Below the pieces are notes generated by a model. The model had not been told where the DNA came from and did not search any database. It worked only from the letters and a program-made list of their open reading frames with translations. Below, in pieces: positions 1 to 12,824 of a stretch of DNA of 64,000 nucleotides (the first letter of the stretch is position 1; every line of letters starts with the position of its first letter). The position numbers were made by a program, and so were the translations under genes. Location of the stretch: contig NC_091022.1 in the NCBI RefSeq assembly GCF_041296385.1, positions 19,301,967 through 19,365,966 of the forward strand. The letters run 5' to 3'. Source of the DNA: Aphelocoma coerulescens. Its lineage: Eukaryota; Chordata; Aves; Passeriformes; Corvidae.

Positions 1-3000
1 TAACTGGACCTTAGCTGGACCTGTGCAGTATCAGGGCATTTGGGCTGGAAATTTCTCCTCTCCTAAAAACCCAAACCAAACCGAGCAACTTCAGGCTTTT
101 GGGCGCTCTCCATGTGTCTGAGTGAGTTGGGGCTGTTTTATTGCAACTCAGTTCTGGTTCCAGTTCTGATTTGATCCAGCTTGGGTAGGCATTGTAGTTT
201 CTGAACAAATTGGGTGGCAAGAAGACAATGGCTGAGGTACACATAAAAAAATGGGCTTGCAGTCTGACATGGATGTACATATCCACGTCCCTGTGTTGTT
301 ATTATTATATTGTTATATCGTTAAAGATTTTATAGACACATTTCCTAAATTTGTGAGAATATCAGTTAATTATCAGGGATTTTTAACAATGGCTTGTGAC
401 TCCTTTATGAAGCAAATAAACTATTACAAACAGAATTCTAATATCCACATTTCCCTGCCTTTTTATGCAACTATTTTTCATTACTTATTTAAAATTTGTA
501 GAGAAAATTGATGTAACTGAGGTTTAGGAGGCCACGAGCGTTTCAGTTCACTCCACTACTGAAGAAAGTGTGTAAAGTACAAGTTACTTGTTCAAACTGA
601 TGAAAACTTTATTGATTTTTTTAAAAATTCAGTTATTTTCTAGTGACAGTTGACATTTTCACTGTACTGTTAAAACAAAACTCAGTGTTGAGGATTGAAT
701 GGTTTGCCAAGAGCACGATAACTATTTTCATTGGGTTAGAATAATTTTAATGTTAAAAATACAGAGACTGCATCTCAGTTGCTTCAATGCATTCATGTTG
801 AGTCTCCAGATGAGTAAGATGAACACGTCTGGAGCTGGAGAATCACAGTTAAATCTAGTACATGATAAATCTTGTTTTTCAGCAGCTTCTCTGTGGTCAC
901 AGAAGGTACAGCATAGTTTGTGGACTTCTACTGTTACATACAACTGCTTCGAAATCTCTTACTGTAAAGCTTAGCATCTGTTTTGTGATTTGATGAATGG
1001 CTTTGATCTGGTATTTTAATTGCTTCCTAGTAAGACACTAATGACCTTTTTTGTTCCAATAAACACTGTTTTTCTTAGTTGTAAATTAAATTTAACTAAA
1101 CACTTGGAGCTTTATTACTTGTTTCTATTTGATGAATCGTCAGGCAATGTGTTAACTCCATATGCAATGACTTCTGGAATCATTTGGCTGCATTAGGGAA
1201 AAAATCCTGATAATATACTAAATAAATAGTATAAAATACAGATAAACTTCATTTTCACATAATAATTGCCAGTTAGATAACTGTGATCTAGTTATGAGTA
1301 AAGCAGACATATCTATTCTCATTTACTCGTTCCTTATAGACAATGTGAACATTTTTTATCAACTTGAAGAAGAGTTTAGGGAAGAGGTACTTCAAAAGAT
1401 TTCCTATAATCTTTGTCTTACTGGGTCCCAAGTAGCAAACAGACTAAACATTTTTACTGTATTGACTCTATTTCATGGTAAAATAAGAAAAAAATGTTAT
1501 ATGAAGGAAAAAGAAGATGGTATGTCCAAATAAATAAACCAACTTACAAAACAGATTCTGAACAGCTGAACTTTTGAGTACCATTTGCTGAGATTTGTAG
1601 TGTGATTGTGTTCTGTGGGCAGAGATTCTCTCAGGGCTGTCACGGAAGAGAGATTCTTAAGGCATTTTGCATATTGACCTAAGAAGCATATAATGAAAGC
1701 CAGTTCTGCTCTGTCAGCTCATAACACTATCATTTTGCTGAAAGCTTCTATGAAATCATTAAGGATCCTTTGGAGAAGAAGACACACAGATTTTAGTATT
1801 TATAGTATGTTTTGTTCCATCTCAAATTAATAATCCTCCCAGATGCCCAGTGTAGGGTGATCTTTGATGGGAAGTTCAAGGAGATTCAAGTCTGGGCTGC
1901 ATGTGCCAGTTGTACATTTCTGCTTCTTCTCTAGTGCCATTCTCTTTGTTGTCATGCCATGGCTTGGACTGGGAAATGATCTGACTACAAATTATTCCAA
2001 CAAACAAGAGATGCTCAGTTATACGAACTCCTTGCGTAGCCTGATAGGCGAAGATGTAGGATTGTCTGCCTGGCAGTGGTCCAGAGTTAGATCAATTTAA
2101 ATTGACCCCAAACCACACCCTTAGATCCTGGAAGGCTGAAAGTAATGTGAGCCACTCAGGGAGAAAGTTTGCGATTTGAGATTTCAAGCTGTAATAGATC
2201 TCTTGAAAGATTGCATTAACAGAGTTTGTTGCTCTTGAGGTACAAGTGCTGACTGCAGTTTTGCTCAAGGAAGATTAATCAGAGGTTCCAAAGGCTTTAG
2301 CAGCAGCTAGAAAATGCAGTTTGTCCAGGAAAAGTTCTGAAGCTTTGTCTTTGGCCTACCCAGCTTCTCACAGCATGAAGCAGGATCCGTACCAAAGCGT
2401 AGAAAAATGGAGCAAGACACAAGACTACTAAAGGTGTTGCATGAGCAGGCATGAGTTTAATCTGTGTTTTCCTTGGTGATGTTGGGTGAAAAGTGATCCT
2501 GAACAGTAACTTTAGATTCACCTGCCATGGCTGCTTTTTGTAGTAAATCCTGTGTGAAATGGCCTGGTTTTGCCATTTGCATTAGTCTCAGGGAGAGGAA
2601 CTTTTTCAGAAGATTAACTGCTGTTGCAGTATTTCTCCGACAGGACTGGCTGTATTGTAGCTTGTTTACTTTAAATTTTTCTTCTTTGTTATAACCCCTG
2701 GTAGCAGTTTGAGCTCTTGAGTCTTTAGGTATTCATTATACCCTCTTGCTTCCACAAAATGACATGAATGTGTGTTATTGAAGAAAACAGGTTAATAATT
2801 TTCCTTGCAAAATGAGTCATATTTATCCTGTTGGTCTTTTGATGCAGAGTATGTACAACAATGTCCTAATGTTTCTGTGCAATTGTTTGAAAATACTCAT
2901 AGAGGACTATGAAAATTGTCAGTCTCAACTCAGCTGAATTCTCAGCTTATTTTTCAGCTGTATAAGCCAAACAACCTAAACTACATATCTCTACAGTAGC

Positions 3001-3001
3001 T
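1..3001. other. AT-rich single-copy DNA, no gene recognised
   Basis: All six frames are broken by frequent stops. The longest open frames are about 90 codons and give no recognisable protein. I see no splice-bounded exon, structural RNA or clear interspersed repeat. Composition matches the rest of the window, so this is best read as intergenic or intronic vertebrate DNA. Short exons or non-coding RNA exons cannot be excluded by eye. Confidence 0.6.
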
Positions 3002-3021
3002 AAAAAAAAAAAAAAAAAAAA
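3002..3021. repeat. Poly(A) run, A20
   Basis: An uninterrupted run of 20 A lies between short AGCT-type flanks. There is no AATAAA or gene-like sequence just upstream, so it reads as a homopolymer microsatellite and not as the tail of a retrocopy. Confidence 0.9.
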
Positions 3022-4242
3022 GCTAAAAAGAAAAGAATACCTTTTCCTCTGAGCTGCTTATTTTGGGATTTCATGGGGATTTTCCTGTGGGCTGAAAAGT
3101 GAGTAGTCTAGTTTTCTCTGAGACTTGCAGGTCCATGATTTCAGTGACTTCTTCAACATACCTAATTAGGAACCTCAGGAAGTCATTGACAGGGAAAATT
3201 TCTGAATCAGTGTACACCAGAGAACTCCAGTGTTTCTTTTGCCAAGGAGAAAAAATAGGTTAATGCCGCAGTGTTACAGAAGGCAACAGTGTGAGATGTT
3301 GCCAGAGAAGGAGGTGTTGGGAATTCAAGAGTAGGCTGGCTAGGAAATAAAAACAATGCTAATGTTGCTTCAGGGAGAAAATAAGAATGAAGAACAAATC
3401 TGTAAAAGCTGAAAGCGAGAAAACATTCATGTCCGTTCAGCAGCAAAGGAGAATACCTGCCTGTAATAGACATTCTGACTACGTTAGAATTTAGGGGGAG
3501 GTGAAAAAGGAGGCTTAAAGAACAATATGGCTAAATACTTCAGCTCTAATGGTCTGTTTCAAGATCTCTCCCAGGTTGTAATGATGAGCAGGAAGGGTAA
3601 GACTTGAAGCACAGTAGAGATCTATTTGTATTCTTGCAGTTTATTATTGCATGGCTGGTAAAGTTTAAAGATCAAGTTACTTGGTGACATTATGAATCCA
3701 TTTTAATTAAAAAGAAATTTTATCTTCTTCTTTTTGCTGTTTTTCAGATTTACTATCCCTTTGCCTATTGTTACCTTTATTGCCATTTAATTATAGTTGA
3801 CATGATGCATATTTTTTTTTTAATATTCTGGCTGTAACAAGTCTGTATATTTTATGTTGATGGCAGATGTGAAATATTTCTGCAGCGTTTTTTTTCCCAC
3901 CTTGCTGCTGATTTTGAGATTTCTCTGTTTTTAATTTATTCATTAACTTGTAGATCTTATTCCAGCCATAGATTGCTTTCAGGCTTACAGTCTGTCCTTT
4001 CTTGCCTCTGTCCCACTCAATCTTGCTTTATTTTGGGTTATTCCCTGTCATAAAGTAGGCACAGCCTGCTTTCTGGTGCTCAATAGGTGAAGCCCCATCT
4101 ACATTCCCAATTATCTTGTTGTTTCTCTCCTACCTTACATATCCAAATTCACTGAGCATGGTGTTCACAGCTCTTGCCATGAGCTCCTCTCTTGTAAACT
4201 GAACTTGTTCCATTTTGGGTCTCTTCCATCTTGATGACTAGT

Positions 4243-4245
<3 letters not shown>
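3022..4245. other. Single-copy noncoding DNA
   Basis: AT-rich sequence with stops in every frame. The part from about 3950 to 4245 is pyrimidine-rich on the plus strand and leads into the T32 run. No coding region, RNA gene or known repeat was recognised. Confidence 0.55.

Positions 4246-4277
<32 letters not shown>
4246..4277. repeat. Poly(T) run, T32
   Basis: This is the longest homopolymer in the window, 32 uninterrupted T. If it were the A-tail of a minus-strand retrocopy, the transcript copy would lie just above 4277. That flank shows no polyadenylation signal (AATAAA read on minus) within about 30 bases and no recognisable gene sequence. It is therefore called a simple repeat. Confidence 0.9.
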
Positions 4278-5045
4278 CTGAAATTGCTTCTGCTAAGGTT
4301 TCAGTTGAGTTTTCCTAGTGGTGTCTTGGGGTTTTTGCTCTTACTTCAGTCTAATAGCTGCTTGTGATATTTAGAGTAATTCTTAAAATCTTGTTTTGGG
4401 CTTGCTTTTAGACATTCTCCTCCCTGGCTAGTTCTTCAGTGTAACTATAAGTGGATGGTCTCTTTTCCCCAAATCTGTAGGATTTTCATCAGTTGAAAGT
4501 TTTTGACAATTGAAGTGTTGCACTGCATGTGGAATGGGAACAGTCTCAGGATCTGCTGAGATGTACAGTATGGGGTTACTTGCTAAATAGTGTCCTAATA
4601 TACCTCTCTTCCCTTTTCTTCCAGGTCTTATAGATCTGATATGTAATTAGGACATCAGTGACTTACAGGTTTAATACCTGTTGGTGGTACATGCTCTGCT
4701 GTGCCTTGCCAGCCTGGCATTTCATCGTGTTCCACTGACATTCCTACAGTCTCTTACATAATGCTGGTTTTCTGAAACATCATGTGTAATAGTCAAAATA
4801 GGATGTACATTGTTGTTGTGGGAGAAGTAGAATTGGAGTCTAGTTAAGAGCACATGACGACTCCTGCAATACAAAAGTGAAATAATTACCAGAACAAAAG
4901 GAGCTGAGTATACCCAGATGTGGCTGACTCATGACTAGCTCTGGTGCCTCATTACTTCAAGCATTGTCTCGCCTCTGCTCTTCTGTTCAGAGAGAGGATC
5001 CTGTACAGTTGGCAGCTGAGGTAAATCCCATTCATCTTCCCACAG
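4278..5045. other. Single-copy noncoding DNA
   Basis: No open frame of note, no RNA gene and no recognised repeat. Composition begins to rise in GC only near the right edge, where the GC-rich block starts. Confidence 0.5.
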
Positions 5046-5885
5046 AGGAGCTTACTTAAGTAGGTACACAGCTAGGCACAGCTGCCTGGGGCTGCTGGTG
5101 CTTCTCCAAGGACAGCTCAGCTGTCCTAATATTTTCTTTTCTGGTCAGGGAATCTTAAACCCCCAGTAAAAGCCACTCTTCCTCTCCTGTTCGTGTGAAG
5201 AACTGTCCTAGTGGACACTGAGTCCTGCCTGTGCCAGGCATTGCTGGCGCTGGGCTGGTGCTGGGCTGTGGGCAGAGGCCAGGCTGCTCCTCCTGGAGCC
5301 CAGCCCTGGCAGTTCCTGAGCTGCCTGAGGGACCTGTGATGGGAGCAGAAGGGGCTCTCCAGGGCCTGGCAGCTGGGATCAGTCCCACTATCCCAACCAG
5401 GGAGCAGGGCTGGCTGAGGACAGCCCAAAGCCCACCAGCAAGTGATGTGGGAGGTCTGGAGGCAAGGTGGGAAGCCATTCTGCAAGCCAGGGCCAGCCCT
5501 GAGTCTCAGCTGGGCAGCCAGGGTTAGGCACAGCCCCACGATTGTGAGGCAGGTCCATGGAGATGGGACAAGTCCGAGGTCAAGGTGGGATGCCAGTCCA
5601 TAGGTGAGGATCCACAGGCTCCGTGGACAGGCAGGGGCAGCTCTGCAGCTGAAGACCCCAGGCTGAGTCGAAATAGAGCCCAGGTCCATGGGCATCAGTG
5701 ACTGGAGAGGCCCAGGGCAGCTGGTCAGGGCCATTAAGGGCCCTGGATGCAAAGGGCAGCTGTACAGAAGCCCAGAGGCCACTGATGCAGGAAGAGGGGC
5801 TCTCCTCAGCCCGTGTGGGAAGCAGGACAGTTATGGAGGCATTGTTCAGGTGGGCTGGAGAAAGAACAGCACCAAAGTAGAGCAA
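5046..5885. repeat. GC-rich, CpG-poor block with degenerate internal repeats; origin unknown
   Basis: Composition changes sharply from AT-rich flanks to GC-rich DNA. CpG dinucleotides are few, so it does not look like an unmethylated CpG island. Related segments recur inside it: CAAGGTGGGAAGCCA at 5463 resembles CAAGGTGGGATGCCA at 5581 (118 apart), and CAGGTCCATGG occurs at 5551 and 5681 (130 apart). This suggests a decayed tandem repeat with a period near 120-130 bases, or an old LTR or other mobile element. The longest open frame of the window (218 codons, minus, about 5126-5782) lies here, but low stop-codon density in GC-rich DNA explains it. Its translation is rich in Leu, Pro, Ser and Cys and has no recognisable domain. 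I could not assign a repeat family. Confidence 0.5.
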
Positions 5886-7461
5886 ACAGATTAATTAGTT
5901 CCCCTCTGCTTATTCTTAAGTAGATGGGAAACATGCTGGCCAATAAAAATAAGGACTATGATGAAAATTTGGCACATATGGTTGCATAGAGAAGAATGGT
6001 TTGGGGAATTTTTTTCTAGTCTTTGAAAAAAATTAATCATGTCTTTGTTTAGAAAATCAGGCTCTGTGCCCCTCATTCCCACCTCTAATACTTTAGCCTT
6101 AATTATTTGCTGTAACAAGTACTACTTTCTGTCCTGCTATGAATTACATGAATTTCTTTTCTAAGCCCACGTGTTTACTTAACGTTTGAGGAATGGGAAA
6201 ATGAAATGCCTTTGATCACATATTGCTCAAATGACAAAAGGATTAAAGAAACCCCTCCAGCTTAAAACTTTTTAATGAACATTTATTTTTGCAAGTTTTA
6301 CTTGTAATTTATCAGCTTTTGCTATGAATATATTTAGCTATTTTGTAAATAAAGTGGGATGGAGCTTTTCCTTCGTACTGGGCTACAAGGATTTTTATTG
6401 TCTTGTTTTTCTCTTACCTCTGTGTTACTACAGAGAACTAAAAGGCATATCACCTTCCCTCCCACCTTTTTTTTCAAATTCTTAGCAGTGAACAGGGAAC
6501 CATGTTATGGTGGTTGGATTTCTGAGAAGCTGCACTATGTTATTTTTTAAAATGTCAGTAGTAGGTTTTCCTCTATTTATCAATTAAAATTGATCTTTTG
6601 TGGGAAAATTTCCTTTCTTGTTACTCTCAGTTCTTTTGTTTCTATACACATTGCCTTCTCTGAAAGAGGAGTTAATTCTTTGCTAAATTGCTGTTTTACA
6701 GGAGGACAGTAGAGAAGTATTTTAAAAAAGAGTGGTGAAAATTCATAGCTGTTGAAAAGTTTCTATTGAAAATATTTCATTTTCTCAGGGTTACCATGTT
6801 GATGATTAATGGGCTTTTCTGACCATTTGGCCATTGGAAGAGAAGCCTGTTTGCAAGCTGCAAATTGGACAGTTGAATGCCAGTGTATTTCTCAGGTGCT
6901 TTCATGATATTCCTCTTAATAGTCCTAAAGAAGATCTCTAAACAGATGGATGTGTAGATGAATATACTGCACAGGTTGTATTCTAGACACGGGATAAGGT
7001 ATGGTAAAATGACATCAAAATGAACGCTGCATTCCCTGTATTTTTCTTGTCCTATTTTTGTCCTGAGTACAAGGTAGTATTTATCTGAAGCTCTTAACTC
7101 CAACTAGACATGAATTTCTCTTGCAGGATAAGGGAAGGTGCCTCAAGAACAGAGCTGAGTTACTTTCAGGACTGTACAGTGTAAGAAAAATTCTGGCATT
7201 GTACTTCTGGACCACTACATGTTATACATCACTTTTTTTTTTGAGTTATCCTCAGGTTAATTGGTCAGTTGTGCAACAAGCTTTACTGTGATAGTGCAGT
7301 GCTAAGGAATTGTGTGATTTTAAAGGAAAAGATTACTGAGATTTCATGCCTTTTAGCATCTGCAATGCTCTGATGACCAGAGGACTAGTGAGAACAGTCA
7401 AGGTATGAGCATCCTGAAAGGGCCAAGAAAACTAAAAGTCTAGGTTCTAGGAATATAGACC

Positions 7462-7479
7462 TTTTTTTTTTTTTTTTTT
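7462..7479. repeat. Poly(T) run, T18
   Basis: Uninterrupted run of 18 T followed by GTTATTTATATT. It is a simple homopolymer with no sign of an associated retrocopy. Confidence 0.9.
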
Positions 7480-10400
7480 GTTATTTATATTAAATGTAAG
7501 AGATGAAAGACAGGGGTCTGGATCATAGAGTTACAGAGGAATAATGTTAAATATGTTTAAAGACAGCATTGATCAGTTGTCAAATGAAGTTCTCATTTCT
7601 TGGTATGGATCTTATTACATGATGGTTATTACATTGACATGGTACTGATTCCTTAAGAAGAACAAAAGAACTACAGAAACCGCCACAAATCTGCTTTTGT
7701 TTCTTTTCCTTAGCGAGCCCCTCTGACTCCTCAAAAAGACAGCTGAACTGCTTTTTCTCTAATTAAAATATAAATCCCTTTTGCAAAGGACTTGTTTGCT
7801 ACATTTTTGCCAAGAAGATGTTATTATAATGAAGTTTTAATTGTATATCTCTGAAAACAGGGCTATATAATAAAGTTGCTGCCAGTATGCTCACAACAGA
7901 GTAGCCAGTGTGATGCTGTGATAGATGCTGTACAATCCAGTCTGCTTTTCCCTCTTCCTGTTTCCCTCCAAGTCTGGCAGGCCAAAAACAGAAACAGCCC
8001 TTCATTGCATTCTGCTTTAGTGCTGTCTATATTAAGGAAACCGCCTTATGCAAAGCCTTGAGACTTTGCAGACCTATTGGACTATAGCATGGAATATTGT
8101 TTAAAAAGATGGGTTTGCTGTGTCTGGATACTAAGCTAATCAATCCAATATGGCTGTTTCATGTGCTTAAGCCCATTACAACTTGGTTTGACCTCTTTCA
8201 TCTTTGTTGAGGATATAGGGTATCATTAATGTTACCAGCTGCATTGTTTTGTCCTAATATCAATAACAGGGAAAAAAAAGAAAGAGGTTCTCTTGTTTTC
8301 CACTTAGATAGCTCTAGTACTGCCAAACAAATGCAAAACAGGCTTTTACAATAATAATATTTTCCCAAATGCCCTGTTAATTTTCAGTAAACCAAAACAG
8401 AATGTGTTATTGTTTATTAAGACATTGTGACCCATATGGATTCCAGATGATAAAAGTTTCAATAAAATGCTGCAATTAGATGCAAATTTCTTTCAGTTCA
8501 CATATTTATATGTAGCCCAGGATGAGAATGGTTATTTAAGTTGTGTCAGCAATTGGATTTTCCTTAAACTGATGATAGTTCTTTTCACTTGCATCCTACT
8601 TTTAACTTGAAACTACCCAAGGAATCTTGAGCCATTTGGGAATAACTTTAAGGCAAGAGTGTTGTAGGCATATTGATCTAATTGTATGTTGTAAGCTACG
8701 TATTCTGGCTTTGAATAAGGATTTACAGGCTTTACAGGCTACAGCTTCTGGGAAAGTTGCATGTGTAAGGTGGCCTCTAATGCCCATTTTGTATTGGTCA
8801 CAGCACAATCTAGTGATGATTTTGACCTCAATAACTATGTTACTCTGATAAAATGTGTATGAAAAATCCACACAACCTTCTGATAATCAACATTTCAATA
8901 AATGTGTCCTCTCACTATATGTTACATCACACTGTTGAAGGGTTGAATTTTTTTTCCCAAGAATTTTAGTTTCTAGAAACAGTGAAAGGGATTCAGGTGT
9001 TTACGTCTAGGATGAGGATGTCTCACATCTATAAATGAACTTTGAATATGCATTTTCATCCAACAGTATACTGTAATAATAACATAATCTGTATTCTGTG
9101 ATTTGTATTAACTCTCTGAAACAATCAAAGATTCTTAACATTATGAAAAAGTTGCATCTTAGGGGCAAAACAGAAGCTGAAGAAATATCTTCTTTTTCCT
9201 TGACAGTATTAAGTTGCTAATACCTGTGATATTTTTCAGTTCACATGAATTACAGGAAGGTTATTCCTGAATTTACGTGTCTGCACAGCAATTGCAAATA
9301 AATAGATAACTTTCAGTGTCTTGAAAGAGTATGCATTTGAACTGAACTATATGGTCTCTGTAATGCAAATCTGCTGGAGTGTACATCGTCTGATGGTCTT
9401 TCATTGTAACTGATGAATAACAATGCTCTTTTGGACAGTACGCCTCTGAAGATGTTATTCTAAGAAAAAAATATTTCTGTTTTTCCAGTGGCATTTTGGG
9501 AAAATTTTAACACCAGATCTTACTATGTACCATACAAACTTGCAAATATCAGCTAATGCTCTTAAAGACCTCAGCTGCATGCTGGAAGTGCCATATATCA
9601 TTAACGGTTGTGCTCTGTACAAACCTTTCCTAAAAATTTTGTAATATCTTAGCTTTCTCCTTTCTATTTTTATTTTAGTGCAGTGATAATTTGAGTAGTT
9701 TTGAAATTGATGACTCAGTTGTAAGATGCCACACTGCACTCATTCTTAGCTGTTTTCCTCTTTTATGTCACCAAGACCAGTGGTATGAAAGCATTCTAAT
9801 ATCTCATATTATATTACTTACAGTCTTATCTATATAGCCAAAGAAGAATTGTATGGTCAATATCTAGGATTTATCATGAACTTGTTTGTCATTTATATTT
9901 CAGTATTGTCTCTTGGGTATTATTTGATGCTGTCTGATATTCATAAATGACATCTTTCACATTCAGTGACTTCCAGAAATAAACGATATTGTTTTCTGCA
10001 CTTTTCTTTAGCAGTGCTTTCCTTTAGTCCTTTAAAACACCTGAGTGAGCTATTTGATGTCACATAATTAAATTTGGTGCAAAACATAATTGAAATACTA
10101 AGAGGCAAAAGTCTCTTTACAGTAGGTCACCCTTTGGATAAAAGAAAATTTTCTAATAAATGAAAACCTTGTAATGAAGAAAACAATTTTTTACTTAATT
10201 CTTTGTATCAAAAATAATCTAGCATGACTGAAGTGTTGTACATCAGTGACAATTAATCAGCTGTGCTATGTCATTCATCAGCTATGCTGATTTCTTGTAA
10301 TGCCAACACACTATTATTTATTATTTAGTAACTATGTAGTTAATAAAGTTGCCAGTTAAAGAGGTATTTTATCCTTTACCATTGCAGCTTGGTTTATTTT

Positions 10401-11881
10401 AGCAGTGACACAACCTGTGTTATGATTCTTGTGTTTTTTATGAGCTACAGACATAGACTCTTTTGCTGCTTACAAAAAGAATTAATAAAATTAGCCATGT
10501 AAACTTGAGCAAGATATGGTTTGTGCATGTTGACAATGTGACAAGATTAGGCTTGACATGTTTTGGTTGCATCAGAGACAGTTTCATGCTGGATTTCCAA
10601 GCTAGACATTTTACAGCAAGATCTGAAATGCACAGGCTTGCCTTTCTTTGCGCCAGCTTATTCACAATTTGCTGAGGTAATTATCACTTCCAGCACAGGC
10701 ATTATAAATGAAAGTAAATGAAGTTTTGCTGAAGGAAGCTAGAGCAGCTGGGTTCAGAGTGCACCATGTTGGAATTTCTGTATTTTACTTATGCATTTGT
10801 AGGCTTCCTCTCAGACCTGCTGTGATCCTGTAGTTGCCCAACACACACATACCAACTCTCTGCTTTGATCCTCTGCTCTGTTTGTCTATCCATTTCTGAT
10901 GCTATTTGACGAGTTACTCTTTAGAGGCAAGTAGAATCTGGGGAAGATTGATTTCGAAGTTTGATCTTTATGCAGTTCTTAAATATTTTATAATTTTTTG
11001 TCTAAATTTCAGTATCTTTTGTGACAGCCAGGTGTTTTAGATCAGTGAGGGGTAGTTTTGCTTTAGAAAGGGCACGTGTCACCTTTGGACTGATGAATAT
11101 GTTGTGACTGATATTTTCTTCAGGGGAGATGTGTTCCTTGAATACTTGCTTATGTATCATGTTGGGTTTTTTTTCTCACTTTTTTGTTTGAAGAAATGAG
11201 TTAATTAGACTGTGATATGTATTGAGTTTTCATTACAGCCTTTGGGTTTTTTTTTGTTTCTTAGACAATGTTGATACAAAAATAGCCACGGGCTATTTTG
11301 ATGAAGGAGACTGAACACTAGTTACTAATTTGTGATACAGATCAATGAGGGAGTCTACATTTTAGTCCCAGCAGTAAAGGTGCTATCCACATATCCTAAG
11401 ATTGTTTAGGACAAACATAGAGCTTTTTTTTTCTTGTGAGACTCAAGGATAAAATGGAGTTTTGATGCTTGCGCTTGTTCATGGGGTTTAGAGGAAACAC
11501 AGGCAGCTGAAGGAGATGTTTTGGATAAAGGTAAAGCATATGGTTTTGATAATACACTCAGGCTAGAAGTCAGTATTGTCTTTGTCTTGTGGGCACTGAA
11601 GTTGGCTATCATGTGGGATGACACTGCAGGTGGTGACCATGGAGACAGGGACAGTGTTATTCAAAGGTGGATTATGTTGTTTAGTTTGTAAAGTGAGTAC
11701 ATCTTTCTTCATATCTTACTTATACAGTGCACTGCTTGGAGGAAATTTTTTAGGGTGAAGCGTATTTGTTTTTATAGCCTCATTCATTTGGAGTCCACAA
11801 GGGGCTTTAAATGAAATTACTCTTTCTTCTTGAAACTCACCTGCATTTTTGTTATTCAGGAGATACTTTTGCTGTTCTCTT

Positions 11882-11901
11882 AAAAAAAAAAAAATTTTTT
11901 T
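11882..11901. repeat. A13 followed by T7
   Basis: Thirteen A are directly followed by seven T, a self-complementary A/T tract. Such tracts are intrinsically stiff and nucleosome-disfavouring, but no function is implied here. Confidence 0.85.
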
Positions 11902-12660
11902 CCTTCCCTACAAATGCAGTGTTGCAGTAAGCTTTAGTTTACCTATTGACCAGAGACCACTCTGGCAAGGGGTGATCGCTCATTTTCCGAGCTAGATGCT
12001 CCTGCTGCTCCCCTGTATTTGCTGTATTGGTCATGTTACTGCTGAGTGGTCTACATCACTACCCAGAGATCTGCCAGAGAAATTACTGTGCCAGAAAGAA
12101 GGGAAAATAATTTTCAGATGATAGTAGTGATGTTATGACCATATGCAGTGGAGCTTATACACAGCATGGGGCAGGAAAAGGTAGGGGTGGCAGATCGACC
12201 CATTGGAAACCCATACATACACTGTCTTAAACATCTGGTGAAACTGCAATGTTGCTGTGCAGTACTTCTAGCCATTGAACAACATATTTTGTAGTAATTT
12301 TTTGTGTTAACAAACATATTTTTCATAATTATAAATGGTTTAAATTTCTGTATCTCTTCATTTGCTCTTTATTTAAATGAGATTAGAGTTTTAAAATGAC
12401 TCTGGCCTTGACATTCCCCATCTTTTCTTTTAATTTTACTCTAAGTACTTCAGAAAGGAATTTCAAAATTAAGTTATTCTTGCAGGTTATTTAATTACAT
12501 ACTGTATTTCAGATTTGATTTAAATAAACAAATAATCTGCATACAACAGAAACTCAGGGAAAGGTTGCTATTTTATTTTATGTGCCTAAAAAATTTACTG
12601 AGAAAAAACTTCTCTTTCAGTCAAGCAACACTGCTTTTTCTGCTTTATTTACAAAAGCAG

Positions 12661-12824
12661 AACGCAGAGGAGGAAGTGATTATTACGTGCTCAAAAGCAA
12701 ATGTGAAACAAATACACTGTCAAAATGAGCAATGTGTACCAGTTACTGAAGGAAAGACTGAGTGGACTCCCAAATTAAAGAATTTTATTGATGTGACTAT
12801 GCCCAAGAACCACAAAACTAATAG
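12661..12824 (+). other. Exon-like segment (weak candidate, unconfirmed)
   Basis: A pyrimidine-rich stretch (about 12628-12650) ends in CAG at 12658-12660. A frame then stays open for 164 bases to ATAG followed by GTGTGT at 12825. The same frame is open upstream to an ATG at 12565 and closes at 12850. The implied peptide is acidic at its start (EEEV), contains four cysteines before the putative donor and ends near a basic patch. It matches no family I recognise. Splice-like signals are common in AT-rich DNA, so this could easily be chance. A neighbouring CAG at 12618-12620 would serve as acceptor equally well. Confidence 0.12.

Larger units (their letters stand above)
5886..12660. other. AT-rich single-copy DNA, no gene recognised
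   Basis: Open frames do not exceed about 110 codons and none resembles a known protein. The block contains a T18 run (7462-7479), an adjoining A13/T7 run (11882-11901) and an exact POU-octamer match ATGCAAAT at 8480-8487, which alone is not evidence of function. A stretch near 7520-7545 faintly resembles an inverted CR1 tail but is too diverged to call. Nothing else is evident. Confidence 0.55.

Noticed and set aside
4246..4277. T32 as the tail of a minus-strand processed retrocopy
   Set aside because: No polyadenylation signal at the right distance, no gene-like sequence above 4277 and no target duplication. A homopolymer is simpler. The same reasoning was applied to A20 (3002), A24 (47871), T20 (37314) and T25 (62254).
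5126..5782. 218-codon open frame, minus strand, longest in the window
   Set aside because: It lies in GC-rich DNA with few stops and overlaps other open frames on both strands. The translation is biased and lacks any domain, and internal repeats explain its texture.
7518..7546. Possible inverted CR1 tail (GATCATAGAGTTACAGAGGA)
   Set aside because: It resembles the inverted end of CR1 at many positions, but the diagnostic GGTCCCTTCCA part is absent next to it. Too short and diverged to call.
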